Assembly: GCA_039029915.1 (NCBI GenBank)
Contig: JBCCFD010000025.1
Coordinates: 1-34,587 of the forward strand
DNA: 34,587 nt
Direction of reading: 5' to 3'
Source of the DNA: QQUD01 sp039029915
Lineage (GTDB): Bacteria; Chloroflexota; Anaerolineae; Promineifilales; Promineifilaceae
Below are positions 14,030-22,937 of this stretch, piece by piece. A program made the translations under genes and the position numbers. Every line of letters begins with the position of its first letter. Within the stretch, counting starts at the first letter, position 1. The notes below the pieces were generated by a model. The model did not search any database, had not been told where the DNA came from, and was given only the letters and a program-made list of their open reading frames with translations.

Positions 14030-15826
14030 TCAAGCAGCTAAGGCCGCATAGATAGCAGAGGAAAGCGTCGCAATTTCCAAGGGTTTCTGCAAAATTTGGA
14101 CAATATTCGGCAAATGCAAATTTTCCAATTCATTCGTCAATGGATGACCCGTTACCAGAATAATTGGTATTTTTGAATCTCTCTCAATCATAAATTTTGC
14201 AAATTCAATGCCGCTAATCTTTGGCATAACGATATCCGAAATAATCAGATCAAATTCAACCTTGCTACTTTCCAAAGTTGCTAGCGCATGTTCCCCATCA
14301 TTGGCGATAACGGTTTTATAGTTAAGGTTATTTAAGATATCTAATAAGACATGACTCGAATCATGATGATCTTCAATAATTAAGATATTTTCTCGATTGC
14401 CCTGTTTGAATAAACTAGATTTTTTATTCCCTTTTACAACATGATTTTTCACGCTTTTTGGCAAGCAAATAGATATGATCGTGCCAGAACTTTCATCCGT
14501 ATTAACTTGGATCATGCCATCATGTTGAGACACAATGCCATAAACTTGCGCCATCCCTAGGCCTGTTCCTTTCCCACGCTGTTTGGTCGTATAAAAAGGT
14601 TCAAAAAGGTGTTCCATAATCTCTTTTGGAATACCGCTCCCTGTGTCTCTAAACACAATCTCAACAAACTTATTTAAACCGTGTTGAGGATCGTTGCCAA
14701 AATATCCAGCTGAGTTTTTAAGTTCGATTGAAATTTCCCCACCGTTTGGCATCGCATCGCGGCTATTAATGGCTAGATTCATAAACAGCTGTTGCAATCG
14801 GCTTTTATCAGCTTCCACAATAAACGTCGTGTTAGGGGACACAACTAAAAAATCAACCACTATCCGTTCAGGTAATATTGATTTTAGAAGCTCAACAAAG
14901 TTGCTGAAAAAATCTATTAGCTCAATTGTTTCTAGCTGAATGACAGACTGCCTGCTGAAATCAAGAATCTGTGAGGTTAGGGAAGCGGCCCGTTTTGTTT
15001 GCCGATGAATGATTTCAACCCGTTTTAAGTCCTTTGGGTTTACCGCTTCATCTCTCATCAATAGCTCTGAGTGGAGTGAAATCACAGACAAAGCATTGTT
15101 AAAATCGTGGGCAATGCCAGCGGCGAGTTGACCCACAGCAGCGAGTTTTTCATGATGATTCAACTTCCTTTGGTTCAAATTTTGCTCAGTGACATCCCTT
15201 ATAACGATTTGAATTGCCTCTTCCCCTTGATAGGTAACAGGTATTGAAAATGAGTTAACTTCCCTTTCAACGCCGTCAAAACCAACCAGCTTACGTTCAA
15301 TCATAGGTGCGACTTGCCCTTTTTTTAGCAGTTCAAGTCGCTTTAATAAGTACTCGCGTTTTTTATTGGTTTTTGTGTCAAAAATTGAATGGCCTAGGAG
15401 CTGTTCTTTTGATTCTGCACCAAATACCTTTACAGAAGCGGGGTTACAATAAACAAATGTATAATTTACGGCAATTAAAACAGCTTCGGGGTAGTTTTCA
15501 ACAAGCTGTTGCCACCGATTTTCAATCTCCTTTAATCGTTCTTGTATTTTCATGTTGTTTAAACATGATCGTTCATAAAACTGAAAACCGGCTAAACCGA
15601 CAACGCCAACCAGAAGGATGGAAAGCTGGCTAATCACACTTTGGCCCAGAAAATTCCCATTTGTCTCTGGAAAAAACCAAAGGCCCAATCCTCTGATTAA
15701 AATGGCAAACTGAATAACAATGGATAACCATAGCTGGTTGATGCTCGTTTTCCATAATAGATATATTGAACGAGCAATCGATATAAAATAAAGACAAATC
15801 AAGCCTATTAAAATTGTTTGCATCAT
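14030..15826 (-). CDS. Membrane-anchored PAS hybrid histidine kinase with C-terminal receiver
   Basis: A 598-aa two-component sensor. The N-terminus has about three membrane segments (residues 2-25, 32-52, 65-85), then a coiled stretch and a PAS domain (about 105-215, ending DVTEQ). HisKA carries the phospho-accepting His240 in GQLAAGIAHDFNNALSVIS. HATPase follows with LFMNLAINSRDAMPNGG, DTGSGIP and GKGTGLGMAQVYGIV. The receiver at the C-terminus has Asp531 in SDIVMPKISG. No DNA-binding output is present, and no response regulator is adjacent, so phosphotransfer must reach a partner elsewhere or return through the receiver. It lies 76 bp downstream of the GH20 gene. No ACGGCCGT copy occurs within it. 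Confidence 0.93.
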   Translation of the reverse strand: MMQTILIGLICLYFISIARSIYLLWKTSINQLWLSIVIQFAILIRGLGLWFFPETNGNFLGQSVISQLSILLVGVVGLAGFQFYERSCLNNMKIQERLKEIENRWQQLVENYPEAVLIAVNYTFVYCNPASVKVFGAESKEQLLGHSIFDTKTNKKREYLLKRLELLKKGQVAPMIERKLVGFDGVEREVNSFSIPVTYQGEEAIQIVIRDVTEQNLNQRKLNHHEKLAAVGQLAAGIAHDFNNALSVISLHSELLMRDEAVNPKDLKRVEIIHRQTKRAASLTSQILDFSRQSVIQLETIELIDFFSNFVELLKSILPERIVVDFLVVSPNTTFIVEADKSRLQQLFMNLAINSRDAMPNGGEISIELKNSAGYFGNDPQHGLNKFVEIVFRDTGSGIPKEIMEHLFEPFYTTKQRGKGTGLGMAQVYGIVSQHDGMIQVNTDESSGTIISICLPKSVKNHVVKGNKKSSLFKQGNRENILIIEDHHDSSHVLLDILNNLNYKTVIANDGEHALATLESSKVEFDLIISDIVMPKISGIEFAKFMIERDSKIPIILVTGHPLTNELENLHLPNIVQILQKPLEIATLSSAIYAALAA

Positions 15827-15902
15827 TGATAATGTTTCAGATCAGAGGGCCAATATGTATATCTATAGTATCAACATAAAAACATTCATACAGTAAAATT
15901 CA

Positions 15903-17444
15903 TTAATCAATAGTCCTGTAATTTATATTTAAGTGGTCAAATCTCTGATAAAGCATTTGCAAACGGCCGTTAAATTCATCAAAGTCTCGCACATCATTAG
16001 CTGTCCATACCGCTTCGGCCAGCGCAGAGGCTCGTGGATAAAGCATATATTCCGCCTGCTCAGGGGTGTTGATATATTCCGTCCACAAATTGCCTTGCCC
16101 TCCCAAGACATGATCCCAATGTTGAGGATCTATACCAGCCGTCGGGTCAAACAAAAAGGTGTTTTGAGCTGGAATATAGCCACCAATCGCTGGGGGCTCA
16201 TTATCCGTATCCTCAGATTGATAATAATCGAAGTAGCAGTGCGTATTGGGCGTCATCACGACATCATGCCCAGCTGTGGCGGCATCAATACCACCTTGAG
16301 CACCGCGCCAGCTCATTACAGTGGCATTAGGAGCTAGGCCACCCTCCAAAATCTCATCCCAACCAATCAACCGACGGCCGTTTTTATTTAAAAACTGCTC
16401 AATTCGACGCACAAAATAACTTTGCAGCCCATATTCATCTGCTAAGCCCTCTTGAGTCATGCGGTCTTGGCATTTGGGGCACGCTCGCCAACGATCTTTA
16501 GGGCACTCATCTCCTCCAATGTGAATAAAATGACTTGGGAAAACAGCCAGCACTTCGCTCAAAACATCCTCTAAGAAAGTAAATGTTTCTTCATTACCAG
16601 CGCAATAAACATCTTCTTCGATTCCCCAGTACGTTCTAACTTTGTACCCTTTACCCTGGCAACCCAAATGAGGATAGGATGCTAAGGCGGCAACGGCGTG
16701 ACCCGGCAACTCAATTTCTGGCACGATTGTAATAAAGCGCTCTTCAGCATAGCGACATAGCTCTAGGAGTTGTTCCTGAGTATAGAATCCACCGTAAGGC
16801 ACGCCGTCTAGCTCGTTTCGGTTGCTTGGAAAGGGGGTCGCTTCACGAATGCTTCCAATTTCGGTTAATCGGGGATACTTTTTAATTTCAATGCGCCACC
16901 CTTGATCCTCTGTGAGATGCAAATGGAGTGTATTCATCTTTTGAAGCGCCATGAGGTCCAGCTGCTTCTTGATAAATTCCATGGGAAACATGTGGCGGCA
17001 AACGTCAAGCATCACCCCCCGCCAGTCAAATCTAGGTTTGTCATGAATGGTAACGGCCGTTATTTCCCAAGCTTCATCTTTTTGTTCGGTATCTGATTCT
17101 ATGTTTGGGGGCAGGAGCTGGCGAAGCGTTTGGATACCATAAAACAGTCCCCTTTGGGTGCCAACATGGATGCGAACATAATGCTCTGTCGCAAATAAGG
17201 AATACCCTTCAGGGTGATCAAAATCATTAGTCAGATGAAGCGTGATGCAGTTGGCAAGCGTCTTCGCAGTATCCCCTTTACTGCTAACAGGGAAAGGGTA
17301 ACCGGTAGACGGTCGTATCAAGCTCGCTAAATAATGCCCTAGCTTTGCCGTCTCTTTCGAGACATCAATCGAAGTTTGGGACGTGAGGAGAAAACGGCCG
17401 TTGCCAACTTCAACAAATTGGGGCTTAGGGATGACGCTAATCAT
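15903..17444 (-). CDS. Beta-N-acetylhexosaminidase, GH20
   Basis: Removes terminal beta-linked GlcNAc or GalNAc from glycans. The protein is 513 aa. The N-terminal GH20b alpha/beta domain (1-130) includes VIPKPQ and GTQRGLFYGIQTLRQLLP. The (beta/alpha)8 barrel begins WRGVMLDVCRHMFP and includes LHLHLTEDQGWRIEIKKYP. The catalytic pair Asp312-Glu313 lies in HIGGDECPKDRW, where the Asp orients the substrate acetamido group and the Glu is the acid/base. Later marks are GWDEILEGGL and NLWTEYI. No signal peptide is visible, so the enzyme is probably cytoplasmic and acts on imported oligosaccharides. It begins 4 nt after the PhyH stop and lies within the rhamnosidase operon. Confidence 0.94.
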   Translation of the reverse strand: MISVIPKPQFVEVGNGRFLLTSQTSIDVSKETAKLGHYLASLIRPSTGYPFPVSSKGDTAKTLANCITLHLTNDFDHPEGYSLFATEHYVRIHVGTQRGLFYGIQTLRQLLPPNIESDTEQKDEAWEITAVTIHDKPRFDWRGVMLDVCRHMFPMEFIKKQLDLMALQKMNTLHLHLTEDQGWRIEIKKYPRLTEIGSIREATPFPSNRNELDGVPYGGFYTQEQLLELCRYAEERFITIVPEIELPGHAVAALASYPHLGCQGKGYKVRTYWGIEEDVYCAGNEETFTFLEDVLSEVLAVFPSHFIHIGGDECPKDRWRACPKCQDRMTQEGLADEYGLQSYFVRRIEQFLNKNGRRLIGWDEILEGGLAPNATVMSWRGAQGGIDAATAGHDVVMTPNTHCYFDYYQSEDTDNEPPAIGGYIPAQNTFLFDPTAGIDPQHWDHVLGGQGNLWTEYINTPEQAEYMLYPRASALAEAVWTANDVRDFDEFNGRLQMLYQRFDHLNINYRTID

Positions 17445-17448
17445 TTAT

Positions 17449-18303
17449 TCAACCTCTGGAAGGCATGTTTTCAAGGCGGGTTAACCAATAATGCACGTCA
17501 AAATTTTGGTCATTGGTAATAAAGCGCCACATCTTGATTCGATTAACAATCTCTAATCGACCAGAAGCATTCTCAAACCAAGGCTCAGATTTAGCTAAGA
17601 TGGTTTGAATATCATTTTCATGCCCTTTACCTGCAAAGATCTCCTGATGAGCATCATAGCCTGCTTCTAAGTCGCTCAAATCCCATAAGCGCACCTGCGG
17701 TTCTTGAGGATTCAGTCGCACCTTAAACATATACCGTCGTCGATCGGTTCGATTTTGGCGACCACAGTGCCAAATGCCGTGATGTAGCACCAAAATTGAG
17801 CCGGCCGAACAAACCATCGGAATTTGCCCCGCCATGTTTTGATATCGCGCAATGTCCATTTCATTTACCTTGCGAAAATGGCTCCCGGGCAGCAAAAGCG
17901 TGCCGCCCATTTCCAAAGGCACATCGTGTGGGAAATACATAATTTGAATATCAAAATCTTGGGTGCGTGGATCAATAATGGAATCAGCATGAAGGCCTTG
18001 CGCTTTTCCCTGCATCGGCTCCCGAACGTGAACAGCATCATGGTCAAAAAGTGGATCTTGACCAACCAGACTATGAATAAGGCCCTGAATTTCAGGTAAA
18101 TCGAGCATCTGGCGGATTGCTGAGCCTGAGTAGCATTGGGAAAGGGGTGTGCCCGCTGGCGCTCCGTGGATGGTGCCTGCATCAATTTCTTGCATGACGG
18201 CCGTATTAATTTCGCTAGGTACCAAGCCATCAAGCCTTAAATAGCCTTGCGCCACAAATTGGGCCATTTGCCGAGAGTTCAAAAGTTTTGCTTCTTGTTG
18301 CAT
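17449..18303 (-). CDS. Phytanoyl-CoA dioxygenase (PhyH) family protein
   Basis: An Fe(II)/2-oxoglutarate-dependent dioxygenase, 284 aa. The metal ligands appear to be His105 and Asp107 (GLHADS) and a distal His179 in HHGIWHCG, with Arg190 (TDRRRYMFKVRL) for 2-oxoglutarate. LEMGGTLLLPGSHFRK matches the PhyH core. Bacterial members hydroxylate diverse small molecules, and the substrate cannot be read from sequence. Its ATG overlaps the stop of the upstream 91-aa gene as TGATG, and GH20 follows after 4 nt, so it is translated as part of the glycosidase operon. That context suggests a sugar-linked or glycoconjugate substrate rather than phytanoyl-CoA. Confidence 0.87.
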   Translation of the reverse strand: MQQEAKLLNSRQMAQFVAQGYLRLDGLVPSEINTAVMQEIDAGTIHGAPAGTPLSQCYSGSAIRQMLDLPEIQGLIHSLVGQDPLFDHDAVHVREPMQGKAQGLHADSIIDPRTQDFDIQIMYFPHDVPLEMGGTLLLPGSHFRKVNEMDIARYQNMAGQIPMVCSAGSILVLHHGIWHCGRQNRTDRRRYMFKVRLNPQEPQVRLWDLSDLEAGYDAHQEIFAGKGHENDIQTILAKSEPWFENASGRLEIVNRIKMWRFITNDQNFDVHYWLTRLENMPSRG

Positions 18304-18578
18304 CAGACCTCCACTATCTTCTCAAAAATATATTCATACTTCATAAAGGATGTACTTAGCTCTTCGCCGGGGTAAGGGGGATTGAGCTGAGGAAACTGAA
18401 TCACGCGCCATCCTTCCTTGAGCGCATCAAGCCCCGTTTTATAGGGTGGCTCAAAACTATCCCCCGTGGTGTGGGCATTCTCACCTGTGCCGTCATAAAG
18501 GGTCCACCCCTTAACATCACTATCCAACGCGGAACTTCCCAAGTAGAGAATCAAAATTTTTTGGCGGTAGTTACTCAT
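18303..18578 (-). CDS. Small hypothetical protein coupled to PhyH
   Basis: Unrecognised 91-aa protein. The ATG at 18578 has a good GGAG ribosome site about 6 nt upstream, so I prefer it to the longer frame from 18626. The product begins MSNYRQKILILYLGSSA, contains VKGWTLYDGTGEN and GLDALKEGWRVIQFPQL, and ends in a helix. It has no signal peptide or membrane span. The ending GWRVIQFPQLNPP looks like a small alpha/beta fold. A perfect hairpin lies immediately upstream, and its stop codon overlaps the PhyH start, so its translation probably controls PhyH. A role as a partner of PhyH is inferred only from this coupling. Confidence 0.75.
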   Translation of the reverse strand: MSNYRQKILILYLGSSALDSDVKGWTLYDGTGENAHTTGDSFEPPYKTGLDALKEGWRVIQFPQLNPPYPGEELSTSFMKYEYIFEKIVEV

Positions 18579-18591
18579 ACATCTCCTCTTT

Positions 18592-18620
18592 TTAGGAACA
18601 ACTTGTTTAGCCGTTCCTAA
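18592..18620 (-). promoter_or_regulatory. Intercistronic hairpin between GH78 and the 91-aa gene
   Basis: The 8-bp perfect arms TTAGGAAC (18592-18599) and GTTCCTAA (18613-18620) flank a 13-nt loop. On the minus strand the hairpin begins 8 nt after the rhamnosidase stop and ends next to the AAAGAGGAG ribosome site of the small gene. It could limit read-through, stabilise an mRNA end or gate translation. The following AAAAAG is not a T-run, so it is not a standard terminator. Confidence 0.5.
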
Positions 18621-18627
18621 CATCACA

Positions 18628-21306
18628 TTAGGGCAGTGGTTGATAAAATCGGCCGATAATTTTGAATTTGTAACTCCCTGAACCCATAATAGCTGTCAAC
18701 TGTTTATTACGACTGTGTGTTTCTCGCACACCGCGAAGCTGGGTTAGCGGACGGCCGCTTTCTCGAACACCAGAGATCGTGCTCGTAGGGAAGTAGATTT
18801 TGGCAGATGCATTGGCAGGCACAACCACTTCTATAAAAAAGTCTTCTTCTTTAAAGTACCAGTGAATGCGAAAACGGCCGTTCACGGTTTCAAGCTCCGC
18901 TTTAGCATATCTGAGATTGCCCCCAGGTCTAGGCTTTATAATGGCCTGTTTGAAGCCCGGTAAGCTTTCGTCCGGTGACAATCCCGCTACAACGCGATAA
19001 AGCCAATCCCCAATGGCTCCGTATGCATAATGGTTAAATGAGTTCATTCCCGCATCTTGAAAAGAGCCATCTGGTTTTAAACCGTCCCAACGTTCCCAAA
19101 TAGTGGTCGCGCCTTGCTTGATGGGATAAAGCCAGCCCGGAAACGCTTCCTGTAAGAGGAGCTCATAAGCCAATTCAGTTTGGCCATGTTCAGAAAGCAC
19201 ATGGCACAAGAGCGGTGTCCCTAAAAAGCCAGTTGACAAATGCCCGCCGCGATAGCGAATATCGGCGGCTAAACGCTGCACGGCAAGTTCTACAAACTCT
19301 TCGGGCAGCAGATCAAAAGCAAGAGCAAGGCAGTAAGCAGTTTGAGTATTGCTTGATAAACGGCCGTTTGGCGTCAGATATTCATTACAAAAAGCTACCT
19401 TAATTTGATCCGAGAAGTTTTGGTACGCTTCGGCATCCGCATCACGGCCAAACACAGCGGCAATTTTGCCCATTAGATGAGTGCTATAGGCAAAGTAGGC
19501 CGTGGCAATTAGGTCTGTCTCGGTTAAACCAAACGGGGTCCCTAAATCGTGCCTTTCGTTAGAAAGCCAATCTCCAAAGTGAAAGTCGCCTTGCCAAAGC
19601 AAGTTTTCCCCCGCCTGTTGACCCATATATTGAACCCACAGCTGCATAGCCCGATAATTTTCAGCCAATATGCGGCGATCCCCATACTGCTGATACACGA
19701 CCCAAGGCACAATAATGCCCGCATCTGCCCAGCCTGTGGCCCCAAATGCATCATCACCCAAAACGTGTGGCGAAACATGCGGCAAGGCACCATCGGCCCG
19801 CTGATCGGCTCTTAGGCTTTTCATCCAGCGGTGAAAGAAAACGGCCGTATTCATATTAAAGCAGGCCGTTGGGGCAAACACCTGGGCATCTCCCGTCCAG
19901 CCTAATCGTTCATCCCGCTGAGGACAATCGGTTGGAACGTCTAAGAAGTTTCCTCTTTGCCCCCACACAATATTTTTCTGGAGCTGGTTAATATCACTAT
20001 TTGAGCATTCGAAATACCCAGTGGCCTCTAAATCAGAGTAAAGCACGATACCAATAAACTGGTCTAGCTTTAGTTTTTCGCTAGACATGCCCTCCACCTT
20101 GACGTAGCGAAACCCTTGAAAGCTAAAACGGGGTTCGTAAACTGCTGCAGTACCCTTTGAGATATAGGTCACTTTCTGTTGAGCAGCGCGCAAATTTTGA
20201 GTGTAGAAGTTTCCGTCTTTATCCAAAACTTCGGCGTGTGTTAGCGTAACGGCCGTTCCCGCTGGCTCATCAACCGCCATACGCACCCAACCCACCATAT
20301 TTTGACCAAAATCAATCACGGTTTCCCCTTGAGGGGTTGTTAAAAGCGCAACCGGTTTAATTTCCCGCTTTTTACGAACGGGCTCTCCAATCTGAGCCAC
20401 TAAGTTAAATTCAGCAGCTTGTAAATGGACAGCTGGTTCCCAACCAATGCGTTCATCTTGACCCCAAAAGCCTCGCTCTAAGCGGGCATCGTAGGTTTCA
20501 CCGTTGTAATGATCTGCTTGGGTAATGGGGCCGATCGTTGTGTACCATTTTTCATCGGTTCCAAAGATAGATTGCGTACCGTCTTCGTATGTAACGGCAA
20601 GTTGCGCTATGAGCCCAAGCTGGTCACCGTAAAAGTTTCGGCCGTGGCCCATCACGTTGCCTCGATACCACCCATCTGCCACAATCCCACCCAGCACATT
20701 TTCACCGATGCTCAATAAATGGGTCACATCATACGTTTGGTATTGTAAAAAATGATGGTATGAGGTCCAACCGGGGGTAAAGTAGCTATCTCCGACTCGA
20801 CAATTGTTTAGGTACATTTCATAGCAACCTAGAGCCGAGGCATAAAGTCGAGCCGTTTTGATTGGCCTATTAACGTTAAAGGTCGTTCTTAACCATGTAG
20901 GTTGCTCACTTTTCAACTCCGTGCTGATCCACTGTGCGTGCCACGCATTTTCGGCTAAAAGTCCCATCTCCCAAGAGGCGGGTTGGCTCCAACTGGTTCT
21001 CTTATCAAGCTCATCCCAGATAAGCACTTTCCAATAGTAACGCTGGCCCGACATGAGCGGTTCACCTTCATACCGTATGTGAGTTGATAGTCCACTTGTT
21101 ACGCGCTTACTGTCCCAAACATTCCCTCTATTTTGAGCTAAAATCGCTTCGTCGTCAGCCACAATTAACCGATAGGCGGTTTGACGCATATTTCGCCTAA
21201 CGGAAGAGGTTAGCTGCCAACTTAGGCGCGGGCGCGGATTATCAACGCCCAGTGGGTTGTTTTGATAATCACACCTAAGTTTTTTTATTGAAATGGAAGC
21301 ACTCAT
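18628..21306 (-). CDS. Alpha-L-rhamnosidase, GH78
   Basis: Releases terminal alpha-L-rhamnose from plant or microbial glycans and glycosides. The protein is 892 aa, normal for the family. The order is an N-terminal beta domain (LRCDYQNNPLGVDNPRPRLSW), a Bac_rhamnosid_N carbohydrate domain (ARLYASALGCYEMYLN, FTPGWTSYHHFLQYQTYDVT), then the (alpha/alpha)6 barrel. The barrel holds FLDVPTDCPQRDERLGWTGD, with Asp460, Glu466 and Asp473 as the conserved acidic residues. Later come GDFHFGDWL, GFLGTPLL and ATTIWERWDGLKPDGSF, and then a C-terminal beta domain. No signal peptide is seen, so it is probably intracellular. It starts 17 nt after the stop of a hybrid kinase gene. Confidence 0.95.
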   Translation of the reverse strand: MSASISIKKLRCDYQNNPLGVDNPRPRLSWQLTSSVRRNMRQTAYRLIVADDEAILAQNRGNVWDSKRVTSGLSTHIRYEGEPLMSGQRYYWKVLIWDELDKRTSWSQPASWEMGLLAENAWHAQWISTELKSEQPTWLRTTFNVNRPIKTARLYASALGCYEMYLNNCRVGDSYFTPGWTSYHHFLQYQTYDVTHLLSIGENVLGGIVADGWYRGNVMGHGRNFYGDQLGLIAQLAVTYEDGTQSIFGTDEKWYTTIGPITQADHYNGETYDARLERGFWGQDERIGWEPAVHLQAAEFNLVAQIGEPVRKKREIKPVALLTTPQGETVIDFGQNMVGWVRMAVDEPAGTAVTLTHAEVLDKDGNFYTQNLRAAQQKVTYISKGTAAVYEPRFSFQGFRYVKVEGMSSEKLKLDQFIGIVLYSDLEATGYFECSNSDINQLQKNIVWGQRGNFLDVPTDCPQRDERLGWTGDAQVFAPTACFNMNTAVFFHRWMKSLRADQRADGALPHVSPHVLGDDAFGATGWADAGIIVPWVVYQQYGDRRILAENYRAMQLWVQYMGQQAGENLLWQGDFHFGDWLSNERHDLGTPFGLTETDLIATAYFAYSTHLMGKIAAVFGRDADAEAYQNFSDQIKVAFCNEYLTPNGRLSSNTQTAYCLALAFDLLPEEFVELAVQRLAADIRYRGGHLSTGFLGTPLLCHVLSEHGQTELAYELLLQEAFPGWLYPIKQGATTIWERWDGLKPDGSFQDAGMNSFNHYAYGAIGDWLYRVVAGLSPDESLPGFKQAIIKPRPGGNLRYAKAELETVNGRFRIHWYFKEEDFFIEVVVPANASAKIYFPTSTISGVRESGRPLTQLRGVRETHSRNKQLTAIMGSGSYKFKIIGRFYQPLP

Positions 21307-21323
21307 AGAACGTCGAGAATGGG

Positions 21324-22925
21324 TTATCTTATTTCACCCAATTCAGCCTGAAGCGTTTTGGTTAATAATTCAATTGAAAAGGGCTTTTCAATGACGACGG
21401 CATCTTGCATGAGTTCGCCTATTATTTCTGATTGATTGGTCACGAACCCGGTCATGAATATCACTTTTAGATGTGGATATTGGGCTTGAATCTCATTGCG
21501 AAGCCGCTGCCCCCCCATTTTAGGCATAACAATGTCTGTTAGAACGAGATCAATACGGCTGGCTTGTGTTTTTAGTTTGTCTAGGGCATCTTTCCCATTA
21601 ACGGCCGTAACCACTCGATAATCAAACATCTCCAAGACATCCTGAATCGATTGGCGGGTCAAAGGGTGATCTTCTACTAAAAGAATCACCTCTCTTTTAA
21701 GGGCCTGCCCCGCATGTGTCGACCCTTGATTTACAAAATTTTGCTCAAACGGCTCATTTAAGGTTGGAAAATACAGCGTAAAGCAAGTCCCCTTTCCAAC
21801 CTCGCTGGCACAATCAATAAAACCAAAATGCTGTTTAACAATACCGTAAGCTTGTGATAAACCTAATCCAAAGCCCTCACCATATGCCTTAGTCGTGAAA
21901 AAAGGATCAAAAATATTTTCAAGATGTTCTTCGGCAATGCCCACACCATTATCTTCAACCTTAATAACAACATACCCATCCGTTACTTTTTGGTGGGTTA
22001 AACTGGCAAATTTCGCAGGCAAGCGGTGTCCAAAAGTCATGTTAATGGAAATTTTTCCATTCCCATCAATAGCATCCCGCGCATTGATAATCAAATTCAT
22101 AAAAATTTGCTGCAGCTGGGTTTGATTCGCCTCAATAAAATGACTGTTTTTAAGAAGGCGACTCTCTACTTCAATCGTTGCTGGGAGCGTTCGTTTTGAT
22201 AAAGCAATAAACTCTTCAAGCCACTGGTTAATATTTATGGGCTCTTTTTTGCTAATTGAGGAACGGCTGAAATCTAGTATTTGACGAATCAGCAGGGCTC
22301 CTCTTTCGCTTTGAGCAACGATGGCTTCTGCTCGAGCTCGAAGACCCTCATTCCCCTTCAGCAAGCGGCTCATCATTTGGGCCTCTAGCATAATTATCGC
22401 TAAAATGTTGTTGAAATCGTGAGAGATGCCTGCTGCTAGCTGACCAATTGCCCCTAATCTTTCCTGAAGTATAAGCTGGTTTTGGGTTTCGGTAAGCTTT
22501 TCAATGTACTGATTTAATCGATTCTCGACCTCTATTTGCTCGGTGATATCAAAATTTAATACGATAATGAAAATGGTATCATCAGGCTCTAAAACCAACC
22601 TAAAGGCGTAGCTCCGTATCCATCTTTTTCGTCCCGGCCCACCAATCAAGGCTGGGTCAAATTCAAAATCTGGAAATTGAATCTTGACCCCATCTCGAGC
22701 CTTAAGCATGAGATCGCGAAGCCCCATTTGCTCCAGCGGCTCCGCTTCAAAAGCGTTATATTGCCCAATCAGATTATCAGCTGTTGCGTGCCACATTTCT
22801 TCCCAAGCTGTGTTAGCGTAAACAAGTAGACCTGCATAGGAAAAAACTTGGATAGGGTAGGGAAACTCTTCAACAATTAGCAGCAGAGAGTCTGGCAGGT
22901 TTGGAAGCGTATTATTACTGGACAT
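21324..22925 (-). CDS. Soluble PAS hybrid histidine kinase with C-terminal receiver
   Basis: A 533-aa sensor kinase. It begins directly with a PAS domain (about 12-130; VFSYAGLLVYANTAWEEMW, ending LNFDITEQ). HisKA follows with His169 in GQLAAGISHDFNNILAIIM, then HATPase with FMNLIINARDAIDGNGK, VEDNGVGIAEE and GEGFGLGLSQAYGIV. The C-terminal receiver has Asp464 in TDIVMPKMGG. There is no membrane segment, unlike the related kinase at 14030. The gene is embedded between an oxidoreductase (12 nt upstream) and GH78 (17 nt downstream), so it is made together with the enzymes. An intracellular metabolite of this pathway is a plausible signal; that is inference. No DNA-binding partner is encoded nearby. 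Confidence 0.93.
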   Translation of the reverse strand: MSSNNTLPNLPDSLLLIVEEFPYPIQVFSYAGLLVYANTAWEEMWHATADNLIGQYNAFEAEPLEQMGLRDLMLKARDGVKIQFPDFEFDPALIGGPGRKRWIRSYAFRLVLEPDDTIFIIVLNFDITEQIEVENRLNQYIEKLTETQNQLILQERLGAIGQLAAGISHDFNNILAIIMLEAQMMSRLLKGNEGLRARAEAIVAQSERGALLIRQILDFSRSSISKKEPININQWLEEFIALSKRTLPATIEVESRLLKNSHFIEANQTQLQQIFMNLIINARDAIDGNGKISINMTFGHRLPAKFASLTHQKVTDGYVVIKVEDNGVGIAEEHLENIFDPFFTTKAYGEGFGLGLSQAYGIVKQHFGFIDCASEVGKGTCFTLYFPTLNEPFEQNFVNQGSTHAGQALKREVILLVEDHPLTRQSIQDVLEMFDYRVVTAVNGKDALDKLKTQASRIDLVLTDIVMPKMGGQRLRNEIQAQYPHLKVIFMTGFVTNQSEIIGELMQDAVVIEKPFSIELLTKTLQAELGEIR

Positions 22926-22937
22926 GCATCGATTTTA

